From: Virgibacillus_F flavescens
GTDB taxonomy: Bacteria; Bacillota; Bacilli; Bacillales; Amphibacillaceae
Assembly: GCF_050574275.1 (NCBI RefSeq)
Contig: NZ_CP192260.1
Span: 2,604,001 to 2,668,000, forward strand
Length of the DNA stretch: 64,000 nt
Direction: 5' to 3'
A program made the position numbers and the translations under genes. Below, piece by piece: positions 25,511 to 34,788 of the stretch. The number at the start of each line of letters is the position of its first letter. The first letter of the stretch is position 1. The notes below the pieces were generated by a model, which was not told the DNA's origin, searched no databases, and saw only the letters and a program-made list of their open reading frames with translations.

Positions 25511-28165
25511 TCATTTTTTTGTGAACCCAAAAAATACGGTTGGGATTGCACTTAATGCTACTATAAATATCCAGTCCCGAACACCAAGGAATACTGTATG
25601 GAATACTGGTTGTAATGGTTCAAAATAGATCACACATAACAATAAAACAACAGACGATAATACTGCCAGCAGCAAATATTTATTACCAAAAGGATTTCTC
25701 GTGAAGACAGAACGCTCACTCCGGCAGTCAAAAACATGGATCAACTGTGCCATAACAAGTGTGGTAAACGCCATTGTCTGCGCATAAATCAGGTTATCAG
25801 GATTATCCTGATAGCTCATCATAAATGCGAACAAGGTCACGAGTCCTATTAAGATACCCCTGCTAACTATTTTAAAGCCCAATCCTCTAGCAAACACTCC
25901 CTCTTTTGGATGTCTGGGTTTTCTGCTCATAACATCTGACTCTGGCTGATCAAGTCCCAAAGCTAATGCAGGAAGGCCATCCGTTACTAAATTGACCCAC
26001 AATATTTGAACCGGTACAAGAGGTAACGGCAGACCAAGCATTACGGCAAAAAGCATTACTAATATTTCACCGACGTTTGAAGCCAATAAATAACGGATAA
26101 ACTTTCGAATGTTTTCATAGATATTTCGTCCTTCATGAATGGCTGCTTTAATTGTAGCAAAGTTATCATCCATTAGAATAAGAGATGATGCTTCCTTCGC
26201 CACATCCGTTCCACTACGTCCCATACTAATCCCAATGTTACTGGCTTTAATCGCTGGAGCATCATTAACTCCATCACCAGTCATCGCTACAATATGACCA
26301 ACTTGTTGAAAAGCATCTACTATTTTCAACTTATGCTCAGGAGTAACTCGAGCAAAAACATATACACGATCAATAATTTCAATTAACTCTTTCTGGGACA
26401 TCTGATTTAGTTGATATCCATCAAGAACTAGCCCATCCTCAGGCAGCAGATTTAAATTGATGGCGATTGCTCGTGCAGTCTTCTCATGATCTCCCGTAAT
26501 CATAACTGTTTTAATTCCAGCTTCCTTACATGACTCGATAGCCGCTTTTACCTCTTTTCTAGGCGGGTCGATCATACCGTATAAGCCAATAAATGTAAGA
26601 TCATTCTCTAGTATTCCCTCATCCTGTTTACTGACAGAAGTTATCGGTTTGATTGCAATTGCGATCGTGCGTAATGCTTTCTCACCCATTCCGTTTATTA
26701 CAGCATTTATTTTTGTTTTGTCGTCCGCTCTCATTAAGCGTTTTTCGTTATTGGAAAGTATTGAGTTTGACCTCGGCAATAAAACATCCGGAGCGCCTTT
26801 TGTGATCAGAAATTGACGTTTATTTTCATCTTCCACGATCATGCTCATACGTTTTCTTGTTGAATCAAATGGAATTTCTCTCACTACTCGATACACTTCT
26901 CCATCAGCCGTTGATAAACCCAATTTTCTGGCAGCTACAAGTAGTGCACCATCAGTTGGATCACCATTAATATAATTTTTACCTTTTTTAACCATTAACG
27001 AAGCATTATTACAAAGCATTCCATACAAAAGCATAGATTTAAGCTGTGGAAATTGATGATTAATCTTGGAATTGTTAGAATAAAAATCTCCGAGAATATC
27101 GTATCCTTCACCTGTAACGCTCACCATTTTATCATTCACATAAATTTCTTTAACTGTCATCTGATTTTCAGTCATGGTCCCGGTTTTATCTGAGCATATT
27201 ACGGATGCACTTCCTAAGGTTTCGACAGCAGAAAGTTTTCGAACAATAGCTTTCTTCTTAATCATTCGCTGGACCCCAAGTGATAAAGCCACCGTAACAA
27301 TCGCTGGTAATCCCTCTGGAATCGCAGCGACGGCAAGTGATACTCCAGCAAGAAACATGTTGTAAACAGGGTGTCCCTGATAGACTCCAACTATAACCAC
27401 CAATGCAGTGAGAATAAGTGCAACGATAATCAATATCTTCCCTAGTTCTGCTAGTTTATGTTCCAGTGGGGTAATGGTTTTCTTCGTCTTAACCATGAGA
27501 GATGCAATTTGTCCCATTGCGGTATTCATCCCTGTGCCAACAACAATACCAATACCAGAACCTCTAGTGACCAAAGTACCCATAAACGCCATATTCGATT
27601 GATCTTGTGGGCCGAGATCATCTTTTCTAATTGAATTTGAATACTTAGGAACCGGCAAGGATTCTCCTGTCAAAGTAGACTCTTCTGTTTCCATACTTTT
27701 TGAGTCTATTACTCTAATATCAGCAGGAATTCGGTCACCACTTCTAATTTGTACAATATCCCCCACTACAATATCTTTAGATGGCAATTGCACCCATGCT
27801 TTGTCCCTTAACACATAAGCAAAAGGAGCGGATAATTCTTTTAATTTTGCCAAAGATTTCTCTGCCTTCTGTTCCTGAAAAAAACCGATAAATCCGTTAA
27901 CAAAAACAATAACCATTATAGCTATCGCATCTATAAACTCGCCTAGTAACCCAGCAATTAATGTCGCAGCCAATAATACCAGAACCATAAAGTCCTGAAA
28001 TTGTTTAATAAAAATTAACCATTTTGCAGTTTCTTTCCCTGACTCCAACTCATTTGCACCATGTTGTTTTCTTCTTGTTTCGACTTGCTTTGACTTAAGT
28101 CCCTCTTCTGTTTTAACGTGAAGCTGTTCTTCAAGTGATTCTTTGTCTAATTGATACCACTGCAA
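25511..28165 (-). CDS. P-type calcium-transporting ATPase (YloB-like)
   Basis: A PMR1/SERCA-type P2A ATPase of about 884 residues that exports Ca2+ (in B. subtilis YloB acts in spores). Cation ATPase N-terminal domain (about 5-70), TGESLPVPK actuator loop, phosphorylation site CSDKTGTMTEN, KGAPD nucleotide loop, TGDGVNDAPA hinge, and ten expected membrane helices, the calcium site being AAIPEGLPA in helix 4. The ATG at 28180 reads ATGGAGGGG, which is better taken as the ribosome-binding site of a TTG start at 28165 giving MQWYQLDKE. It is divergent from rqcH. Confidence 0.92.
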   Translation of the reverse strand: MQWYQLDKESLEEQLHVKTEEGLKSKQVETRRKQHGANELESGKETAKWLIFIKQFQDFMVLVLLAATLIAGLLGEFIDAIAIMVIVFVNGFIGFFQEQKAEKSLAKLKELSAPFAYVLRDKAWVQLPSKDIVVGDIVQIRSGDRIPADIRVIDSKSMETEESTLTGESLPVPKYSNSIRKDDLGPQDQSNMAFMGTLVTRGSGIGIVVGTGMNTAMGQIASLMVKTKKTITPLEHKLAELGKILIIVALILTALVVIVGVYQGHPVYNMFLAGVSLAVAAIPEGLPAIVTVALSLGVQRMIKKKAIVRKLSAVETLGSASVICSDKTGTMTENQMTVKEIYVNDKMVSVTGEGYDILGDFYSNNSKINHQFPQLKSMLLYGMLCNNASLMVKKGKNYINGDPTDGALLVAARKLGLSTADGEVYRVVREIPFDSTRKRMSMIVEDENKRQFLITKGAPDVLLPRSNSILSNNEKRLMRADDKTKINAVINGMGEKALRTIAIAIKPITSVSKQDEGILENDLTFIGLYGMIDPPRKEVKAAIESCKEAGIKTVMITGDHEKTARAIAINLNLLPEDGLVLDGYQLNQMSQKELIEIIDRVYVFARVTPEHKLKIVDAFQQVGHIVAMTGDGVNDAPAIKASNIGISMGRSGTDVAKEASSLILMDDNFATIKAAIHEGRNIYENIRKFIRYLLASNVGEILVMLFAVMLGLPLPLVPVQILWVNLVTDGLPALALGLDQPESDVMSRKPRHPKEGVFARGLGFKIVSRGILIGLVTLFAFMMSYQDNPDNLIYAQTMAFTTLVMAQLIHVFDCRSERSVFTRNPFGNKYLLLAVLSSVVLLLCVIYFEPLQPVFHTVFLGVRDWIFIVALSAIPTVFFGFTKK

Positions 28166-28257
28166 AACACACCCCTCCATCCAAGTCCCTTTTCTATCAA
28201 GAAAAAGATAAATTTAGCTTTCTCTTATCGATATGTATGCAGACTTGTCCTGAAAAA

Positions 28258-28266
28258 TGCTATAAT
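28258..28266 (+). promoter_or_regulatory. Extended -10 promoter of rqcH
   Basis: TGCTATAAT (TGn-extended -10) lies 19 bp before the rqcH start codon. The -35 is weak. The start codon is preceded by GAGGTGA. Confidence 0.6.
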
Positions 28267-28284
28267 TGCGCTTGAGGTGATTGC

Positions 28285-30006
28285 ATGCCATTCGATGGAA
28301 TTGTAACAAGAGCACTAGTAAATGAATGGAATAAGGATATTGTTCCAGGTAAAATCAACAAAATTTATCAACCTACAGACACAGAAATAGTTTTTACGAT
28401 ACGAAGTAACGGGAAGAACCGAACACTACTATTTTCGATTCACCCCATGTATGCACGTATTCATACAACACATGATACGTATACAAATCCAAAAGAAGCA
28501 CCTATGTTTTGTATGATACTTCGTAAATATCTATCCGGGGCGGTCATTGAATCAATAAGCCAGGATGGAATGGAACGAATCATAACATTTGAATTTAAAA
28601 CTAGAAATGAAATTGGGGATGTTACACATAAGTCCCTCGTAATCGAACTTATGGGTAAACATAGTAATTTAATGCTTATCGACCAGGAAAAAGGACATAT
28701 CATTGATAGCCTGAAACATATTTCCATGGCGCAAAACCGCCATCGAACAATATTACCTGGTCATGAATACATTCATCCTCCATCCCAGGACAAACTAAAC
28801 ATTCTGGAATGCAGTGCGGATGCGTTCATCAGAAAGATTGATTTCAATCAAGGGAAAATTGAGAATCAAATCGTTAAGACATTAAGTGGTGTATCGCCAC
28901 TGATTGCCCGGGAATTAGTAGACCAGGCAAAGCTTGGATCTAGGGAAACATATATGAATATCTTCAATGAATTACAATCCTCAATTAAAAATTGTAATTT
29001 CAAACCAGCTATCTATATTCATAAAAAAGAAGATTTCCATGCATTAAAATTAGAAACATTAGATGCTGAAGTTGAAGCATATGAAAGTACGAATGAGATG
29101 CTGGATGCATTCTTTTCTGGAAAAGCTGAACGCGATCGCGTAAAGCAACAGGCAAAAGACCTGTATCGTTTTATAAAAAATGAAAAAGATAAAAATGAAC
29201 GTAAATTAAAAAAACATTATCAAACCATCAAAAAAGCAAATGGAGCAGACAAGTTCCAGCACTTAGGTGAGTTACTGACTGCGAATATGCATGTTGTTAA
29301 AAAGGGAGATAAATCAGTGGTTGTAACAGATTACTATGATCCGGAACAACGGGAGCTGACTATTGAGCTGAACCCAAACAAAACTCCTAGTGAAAATACG
29401 CAGAGCTTCTTCAAGACCTATCAGAAGTTAAAGACATCAAAAAAGATAGTCGAAAAAGAGATCAGAAAAACTAAGAGCGAGTTAAACTATCTAGATCAGT
29501 TACTGCAGCAAATAGACGTTGCTCGAGAAGAAGATGTGGAAGATATACGTGAAGAACTGCGTGATGAGGGATATTTAAAAAGACAACGCACGAAACATAA
29601 GAAGAAAAACAAAAAAGGATTACCAAAACCTGACGCCTATCAAGCTACTGACGGTACGCCAATACTTGTCGGGAAAAACAACAAACAAAATGAGTATGTT
29701 ACCAATAAACTAGCACATCGCGATCATATCTGGCTGCACACAAAAGATATTCCAGGATCCCATGTGGTTATCCAGGATAGTAAGCCAAGCGAAGAAACGT
29801 TAATGGAAGCAGCTCATTTAGCAGCTTTTTTCAGCAAATCACAACAATCTTCATCTGTTCCGGTAGATTATACGTCAATCAGACACGTAAAAAAACCAAA
29901 TGGTGCCAAACCAGGGTTTGTTACGTACGACAATCAAAAAACGTTGTTTGTAACTCCTGATAAAAAGATGGTAGAAACATTAAAATCAAACAAAGAAAAA
30001 GGATGA
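28285..30006 (+). CDS. rqcH: Ribosome quality control protein RqcH (NFACT family, YloA)
   Basis: RqcH binds obstructed 50S subunits and recruits tRNA-Ala to add C-terminal alanine tails, marking stalled peptides for degradation. 573 residues, as in B. subtilis. NFACT-N (1-about 210) starts PFDGIVTRALVNEW and includes ELMGKHSNLMLID. Coiled-coil helices lie around 270-430. The NFACT-R domain near the C-terminus holds HRDHIWLHTKDIPGSHVVI. It is older-annotated as a fibronectin-binding protein. Its partner RqcP2 (YlmH) is encoded at 49.1 kb. It shares its terminator with the convergent ohr gene. Confidence 0.95.
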   Translation: MPFDGIVTRALVNEWNKDIVPGKINKIYQPTDTEIVFTIRSNGKNRTLLFSIHPMYARIHTTHDTYTNPKEAPMFCMILRKYLSGAVIESISQDGMERIITFEFKTRNEIGDVTHKSLVIELMGKHSNLMLIDQEKGHIIDSLKHISMAQNRHRTILPGHEYIHPPSQDKLNILECSADAFIRKIDFNQGKIENQIVKTLSGVSPLIARELVDQAKLGSRETYMNIFNELQSSIKNCNFKPAIYIHKKEDFHALKLETLDAEVEAYESTNEMLDAFFSGKAERDRVKQQAKDLYRFIKNEKDKNERKLKKHYQTIKKANGADKFQHLGELLTANMHVVKKGDKSVVVTDYYDPEQRELTIELNPNKTPSENTQSFFKTYQKLKTSKKIVEKEIRKTKSELNYLDQLLQQIDVAREEDVEDIREELRDEGYLKRQRTKHKKKNKKGLPKPDAYQATDGTPILVGKNNKQNEYVTNKLAHRDHIWLHTKDIPGSHVVIQDSKPSEETLMEAAHLAAFFSKSQQSSSVPVDYTSIRHVKKPNGAKPGFVTYDNQKTLFVTPDKKMVETLKSNKEKG

Positions 30007-30030
30007 TCCAATTCGGATCATCCTTTTTCA
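29996..30030. terminator. Bidirectional terminator between rqcH and ohr
   Basis: AAAAAGGATGATCC (29996-30009) pairs with GGATCATCCTTTTT (30015-30028). The stem includes the rqcH stop codon and has A/T runs on both sides. Confidence 0.92.
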
Positions 30031-30040
30031 CTACTATAGT

Positions 30041-30460
30041 TTATACAGCTTTTGCGTTCAATGTTACATTAACATTGCCACGAGTTGCTTTAGAATACGG
30101 GCAAACACCATGGGCTTCTTCTACAAGTTTATCTGCATCCTCTTGGCTGACACCATTAACAGAAACATTTAGTGTTACTTCTATTTTAAAACCACCATCT
30201 TCTTCATCCTTACAGAAACTAACCTCTGCAGTAGTTTCAGATTCAATTTTTTTATCCTGATTTGCTGCAACTAAATTTAACGCCCCATCAAAGCAGGAAG
30301 AATAGGTAGCAGCGAATAATTGTTCTGGATTTGAACCTTTATCTTTTTTATTGGTAGCTGGATTTACTAAATTTAAATCGATTAACCCATCTTCAGATTT
30401 AACATGACCATCACGACCGTTTTTTGCTGTTGCTTTTGAAGTAAAAATTACCTTACTCAT
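30041..30460 (-). CDS. Organic hydroperoxide resistance protein (Ohr family)
   Basis: Ohr proteins are thiol peroxidases that reduce organic hydroperoxides to alcohols. 139 residues, typical. The two reactive cysteines are in TYSSCFDGAL and HGVCPYSKATRGN; the N-terminal FTSKATAKNGRDGHVKSEDG matches the OhrA/OhrB family. AGGAGTG precedes the ATG. No ohrR is adjacent; the next gene upstream is a LysR regulator on the same strand. Confidence 0.94.
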   Translation of the reverse strand: MSKVIFTSKATAKNGRDGHVKSEDGLIDLNLVNPATNKKDKGSNPEQLFAATYSSCFDGALNLVAANQDKKIESETTAEVSFCKDEEDGGFKIEVTLNVSVNGVSQEDADKLVEEAHGVCPYSKATRGNVNVTLNAKAV

Positions 30461-30524
30461 ATATTCAGCACTCCTTTTTTTATAGTATATTTATCTATTC
30501 CACTATGCTTTCGATACTAAACAA

Positions 30525-31385
30525 TTATATATATTTCTTTTCTAAAACAATTTCCAGAAACTTTTCTACCTGGGGCAGCTTTTTAACTTCTTCCTGGTAA
30601 CAAACCCACGTGCTTCTAGTTACACTTTTGTTATTTAGCGTAAGTTCTAAATGTGGATATTCGTCCATCATTGTGTCGGATACACTCTTTGGTAAAACTG
30701 CCATGCCAAGTCCCTGCTTCATAAATTGCTTACACGTTTCTATTTGATCCACTCGTATCGTCTTCGCTGGCTTGATGTGACTTTGATGATGATACAACCA
30801 GTTGTCAACTAATTCATGCATACTATCATCACTTTTAAAAGCTATTAATGGCCGTTCCTTTAATTTATTTTTTGGGAATGGCTCCGTATCAAAAATATAT
30901 AATGGATCTTCAAATATTCGGTTGCATGTACTTTCTCTCAATTTTTCGCCTCTAATAATACACACATGATAATTTTTATGATCCCGTTTAATATCTTCAC
31001 TGATTCCGGTAACAAGATCTATACTCACATTTGGATAGGATTCAGTATACGCTGCAAGCATAGCTGGTAAAAAACGTTGGCTTATTAGTGATGAACAAGC
31101 AATTGATAAAGTACCTTGGACTATATCACTTGACTCAATCAAATTATTTTTTAAAGCTTCTTCCCCATCAACTACAGATTTTGCATGTGTAAGAATCATT
31201 TCTCCCACCGGTGTCAGAATAAGTTTTTTAGATGTTCGTATGAAAATGATCTGACCAAAGTGCGCTTCTATGTATTTAAGTCGTTGTGTCACAGCTGGCT
31301 GCGAGATTAATATTGCCTTTGCTGTTCCACGTATCGTTCCAATTTCCTGTAATTTTACTAACAGGATATAATCATCAATTTTCAT
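30525..31385 (-). CDS. LysR-family transcriptional regulator
   Basis: A 286-residue LysR-type regulator. The N-terminal winged helix-turn-helix (about 1-60) reads LQEIGTIRGTAKAILISQPAVTQRLKYIE. The remainder is the periplasmic-binding-protein-like effector domain, with ACSSLISQRFLPAML and QGLGMAVLPKSVSD. It is divergent from the methyltransferase gene, with 122 bp between, so it may control that gene or itself; LysR proteins often act on divergent neighbours. The inducer is unknown. It is not part of the syntenic B. subtilis region. Confidence 0.9.
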   Translation of the reverse strand: MKIDDYILLVKLQEIGTIRGTAKAILISQPAVTQRLKYIEAHFGQIIFIRTSKKLILTPVGEMILTHAKSVVDGEEALKNNLIESSDIVQGTLSIACSSLISQRFLPAMLAAYTESYPNVSIDLVTGISEDIKRDHKNYHVCIIRGEKLRESTCNRIFEDPLYIFDTEPFPKNKLKERPLIAFKSDDSMHELVDNWLYHHQSHIKPAKTIRVDQIETCKQFMKQGLGMAVLPKSVSDTMMDEYPHLELTLNNKSVTRSTWVCYQEEVKKLPQVEKFLEIVLEKKYI

Positions 31386-31507
31386 TATATGTTCTCCCCT
31401 AGTATAAGAATAAGTTATTACTATCGATTATAAACCAGTATTTTACTTATTGCATTATTCAACATATGATTAATGTATAAATTGACTCTGAGAAAGAAGG
31501 TAAAAAA

Positions 31508-32272
31508 ATGAAAGACAAAGAAAATGTGAAAAAAGCATTTGCGAAAAACAGTAATGCCTACGTTACCAGTTCGACCCATGGATCAGGTATAGACCTACCC
31601 TTATTAATCGAATGGTTAAATCCGAATTCAAGTATGATTGCACTTGATATTGCAACGGGCGGAGGGCATGTTGCCAAACAACTTTCCCCACACGTTAAGA
31701 AGGTGATAGCCACTGATCTAACCGAAGAAATGCTAACAAATACCGCAACTCACTTAAAGCAGTTTACAAATATCAGCTTTACGATTGCAGACGCTGAAGA
31801 ATTACCGTTTGAAGACAATTCTTTTCATATCGTTACTTGCCGAATTGCGGCACATCACTTTCCGCATCCCGAAAATTTTATTTCTGAAGTTTCTCGCGTA
31901 TTAAAACCTAATGGGAAATTTATTTTCATTGATAATATTGCACCTGAACGAGTAGCACTTGATAACTTTGTTAACAAATTTGAAAAAATGCGTGATTACA
32001 GTCATGTACGTTCCTTGCCAATTACAAAATGGAAACAGTATTTGACATCCTATCAATTGCCAGTACTGCACGAAAAAACTAGAAAGAAAACATTACCATA
32101 TAACGAGTGGTTAAACCGCATGGTAGATGATAAGGAAAAAAAACGTGAAGTTACATCGTACATGAAGGATGCGCCTGAAAACCTACGTGAGTATTTTCAA
32201 ATCAAACTATTGAAAGATCAAGTACATTCATTTGCTATAGACGAGTGGATGGTAATGTGCATGAAAAAGTAA
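31508..32272 (+). CDS. Class I SAM-dependent methyltransferase (Methyltransf_11/UbiE-like)
   Basis: A 254-residue small-molecule-type methyltransferase. Motif I ALDIATGGGHVAKQL, acidic loop ATDLTEEML, motif II IADAEELPFEDNSFHIVTCR, and the post-motif VSRVLKPNGKFIFIDN are intact. It resembles B. subtilis YcgJ-type proteins, whose substrates are not established. AGAAAGAAGG precedes the ATG. It is divergent from the LysR regulator and 78 bp before the lipoprotein gene on the same strand. Confidence 0.9.
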   Translation: MKDKENVKKAFAKNSNAYVTSSTHGSGIDLPLLIEWLNPNSSMIALDIATGGGHVAKQLSPHVKKVIATDLTEEMLTNTATHLKQFTNISFTIADAEELPFEDNSFHIVTCRIAAHHFPHPENFISEVSRVLKPNGKFIFIDNIAPERVALDNFVNKFEKMRDYSHVRSLPITKWKQYLTSYQLPVLHEKTRKKTLPYNEWLNRMVDDKEKKREVTSYMKDAPENLREYFQIKLLKDQVHSFAIDEWMVMCMKK

Positions 32273-32350
32273 CTATTTTACCTAATTTGTGAAACTTTTA
32301 TGAATAGTATTCGTAAATAGATTAATATTTCACAAAGGGAGGAATTTAAT

Positions 32351-33247
32351 ATTCGAATTATTACCGCTATCACTCTACTAGTAATACTGTTAACGGCATG
32401 TTCACCAGCAGAATCTAAACCAGAAACTAAAGATCCAATAAAGGATGAACCGAAGGAGAACGTTATTGTAACAGAAGATGATGCAGTTATATTTACGATT
32501 ATCAATACGAAGAATGCTCCTCAAGATGATGTAGAGGAATTAAAGAATGAGATTTTAGATGCATATAACATAATAGTCACAGACTCGATAGATACAGAAT
32601 ATACCCCTGCAAAAAACATTAACATTCATTTGCTGAAAGGAACGAGACAATCTACAGGATATAGAAACGATATTAAACTTTATGCTAATAAGATCGATCA
32701 ATACCCGATAGTTCATGAAATGACACATACCCTATTAGGTTACGGTGAAAATTTCGGTTCAACTAGAGGATTTTTCACACAAGAAGGATATGCAGTTTAT
32801 ATGGAAAGTGAGTACGGAGAATCCACACTGATGAATTATGGTTTTTCCACACATGAAATAGTGAAATTACTTATGAATAAAGATAAAAACTTACCATTAA
32901 ACAAATTAATTACTCAAGGATTCGACACTAGCTACTTTAGACCAGTGATGAATGATCCGGGAGATAATGCACTTCAATGGATGAGTTATATGCATGCAGG
33001 ATCATTTGTAACGTATTTAATTGAAAAATACGGAAGGGAAGATTTTGAGAAAGTCTATAATCAGGCTAATCTACCCAAGAAATTAAATGAAGTTTATGGG
33101 AAATCAGAACAAGAATTAGAGAAAGAATGGCTGACATATATTGAAAATACAAGTGAAATTACAGCTGAGGAAAAAGAAATGGTTGATAACTTGGATAACC
33201 TGAATGCAATTATCAATTCAATTGATGAGGATCTTTTTCAGAGGTAA
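32351..33247 (+). CDS. Lipoprotein zinc metalloprotease, apparent ATT start
   Basis: The frame reads as a 298-residue exported lipoprotein. The signal peptide would be MRIITAITLLVILLTAC if the first codon initiates, with lipobox LTAC and Cys at position 17. An acidic linker follows. The C-terminal half holds HEMTHTLLG (HExxH zinc site) and a glutamate downstream in TQEGYAVYMESE, as in peptidase_MA/gluzincin families. No ATG, GTG or TTG exists between the in-frame stop at about 32318 and the signal sequence. GGGAGG is spaced 8 bases from ATT at 32351. Either AUU is used as start, or a start-codon mutation has silenced the gene. Substrate unknown. Confidence 0.75.
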   Translation: MRIITAITLLVILLTACSPAESKPETKDPIKDEPKENVIVTEDDAVIFTIINTKNAPQDDVEELKNEILDAYNIIVTDSIDTEYTPAKNINIHLLKGTRQSTGYRNDIKLYANKIDQYPIVHEMTHTLLGYGENFGSTRGFFTQEGYAVYMESEYGESTLMNYGFSTHEIVKLLMNKDKNLPLNKLITQGFDTSYFRPVMNDPGDNALQWMSYMHAGSFVTYLIEKYGREDFEKVYNQANLPKKLNEVYGKSEQELEKEWLTYIENTSEITAEEKEMVDNLDNLNAIINSIDEDLFQR

Positions 33248-33295
33248 CTAACATGACCACTACTTTGAATAGTAGTGGTCATGTTAGTTTTTATA
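33246..33295 (+). terminator. Strong terminator after the metalloprotease gene
   Basis: A perfect 19-bp stem (33246-33264 with 33271-33289) with a 6-base loop, then TTTTATAATTTA. The stem overlaps the stop codon of the protease. Confidence 0.93.
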
Positions 33296-33307
33296 ATTTA
33301 TAAGAAA

Positions 33308-33440
33308 TAGCGCGGTAATCGGATCATATCGCGCAGTGTATTATACAAATAGCGCGGCGGTGGCAAAATTTCGCGCACCAGCAGCATATCTCGCGAAAAT
33401 GGGTACTGATTGTTCGATTTTATTAGGATTGTGCGCGATA
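33308..33440. repeat. Degenerate ~42-bp periodic GCGCG array
   Basis: TAGCGCGG occurs at 33308 and 33350 and TCGCGCA at 33329 and 33371, so both motifs recur at 42 bp. A degraded third unit starts at about 33391 (CTCGCGA), and TGCGCGATA ends the array at 33431-33440. The alternating motifs could pair as CGCG hairpins. It is non-coding and sits between two convergent operons. Confidence 0.65.
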
Positions 33441-33473
33441 TTAACAAACTGTCGTACGATTAGTTCCATGTCT

Positions 33474-34088
33474 TTATAAACTGCTGCGCCACTCCTGTAA
33501 CTTTTCTTTTTCACTGCTCGTAATCGTACCATCTTCAGCTAATAAAGTAAGAAGTTCCTCATAATTAGTGATGGTATCAAAGTCTATCTTTGCTTCTGAA
33601 AATTTCCTTACTGATTTTTCCAACCCGTATGTAAAAATGGCCAGTACACCTAACACTTCCGCTCCTTCATTTTGAAGTGCTTGAGCAGATTCTATTGATG
33701 AACCACCAGTTGAGATTAAATCCTCAATTACTACTACTTTTTGGCCCTTTTCAAAATGACCTTCAATCTGGTTCCCTTTTCCGTGTCCTTTAGGCTTAGA
33801 ACGTACGTATACCATTGGAAGATCAAGCTTATCAGCAAGCCAGGCTGCGTGCGGTATCCCTGCTGTAGCACAGCCAGCTATCACATCTGGCCGAACCTCC
33901 ATTTGCTCAATTAGCTCAACGAATCCCTGCACGATTTTTTTACGAGTAGATGGATATGACATTGTTAGTCGATTATCACAATAAATAGGTGACTTGATAC
34001 CTGAAGTCCAGGTGAAATAGTTATCTGTTTTAATTTGTATAGCTTTTATTTCTAATAGCTCCTTGGCTATTTCATGACCTAATCCCAT
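33474..34088 (-). CDS. pyrE: Orotate phosphoribosyltransferase
   Basis: PyrE joins orotate to PRPP, giving orotidine monophosphate. 204 residues. The PRPP-binding motif VVVIEDLISTGGSSIESA is intact, and FTWTSGIKSPIYCDNR binds orotate. It overlaps pyrF by 17 bp and is the last gene of the pyr operon. No clear terminator is visible directly after it, unlike most operons in the window; a GCGCG repeat array occupies the spot. Confidence 0.96.
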   Translation of the reverse strand: MGLGHEIAKELLEIKAIQIKTDNYFTWTSGIKSPIYCDNRLTMSYPSTRKKIVQGFVELIEQMEVRPDVIAGCATAGIPHAAWLADKLDLPMVYVRSKPKGHGKGNQIEGHFEKGQKVVVIEDLISTGGSSIESAQALQNEGAEVLGVLAIFTYGLEKSVRKFSEAKIDFDTITNYEELLTLLAEDGTITSSEKEKLQEWRSSL

Positions 34089-34788
34089 TTTTCCACTCCT
34101 CGATAACTTTTTTGTATGCTGCCATTGGGTCTGCTGCTTTTGTAACAGTTCGACCTAATACTAAAATATCTGAGCCGTTATCTCGCGCAAAACCCGGCGT
34201 AGCAATTCGCTTCTGATCGTTAATATCTGATTCTTCTAACCTGATTCCAGGTGTAACCGTTAAAAATGAAGAACCGCATACTCCCTTGATTGCTTTGGCT
34301 TCATGTACTGAGCATACAACTCCATCTGCACCATTTTGATTCGAAAAATCAGCGAAATGAAGTACATTTTCATGAAGTTTTCCTGGCAATCTGAGTTCAT
34401 TATTCATGGCTTCCTCATCCATTGAGGTAAGCACTGTTACGGCAATTAATTTTGTAGTATTGGCTGAACTGGAGCCAGCCAGCAAACCTTCTTTCGCTCG
34501 TTGTATCATTTCACTTCCGCCAAGTGCATGAACGTTAACCATATCTACATTAAGCTTTGCTATATTTCTCATTGCTTTGTTTACTGTAGTTGGAATATCA
34601 TGCAATTTCAGATCAAGAAAAACGGTGTGATTAGCTTCTTTTAATTTTTCAATCACTTGTGGACCTTCCCGGTAAAACAACTCCATACCAACTTTTACCG
34701 GTACACCCTGGAATTCATGCGTGTCTATGAACGTCTTTGCCTCAACCCATGTAGGGAAATCTAACGACAAATACATGTTTTTGTTCAT
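34072..34788 (-). CDS. pyrF: Orotidine 5'-phosphate decarboxylase
   Basis: PyrF decarboxylates OMP to UMP. 238 residues. The catalytic block VFLDLKLHDIPTTVNKA contains the Asp-Lys-Asp array, and LVLGRTVTKAADP is the phosphate-binding end of the barrel. It overlaps pyrD by 4 bp at its start and pyrE by 17 bp at its end. Confidence 0.97.
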   Translation of the reverse strand: MNKNMYLSLDFPTWVEAKTFIDTHEFQGVPVKVGMELFYREGPQVIEKLKEANHTVFLDLKLHDIPTTVNKAMRNIAKLNVDMVNVHALGGSEMIQRAKEGLLAGSSSANTTKLIAVTVLTSMDEEAMNNELRLPGKLHENVLHFADFSNQNGADGVVCSVHEAKAIKGVCGSSFLTVTPGIRLEESDINDQKRIATPGFARDNGSDILVLGRTVTKAADPMAAYKKVIEEWKNGIRS

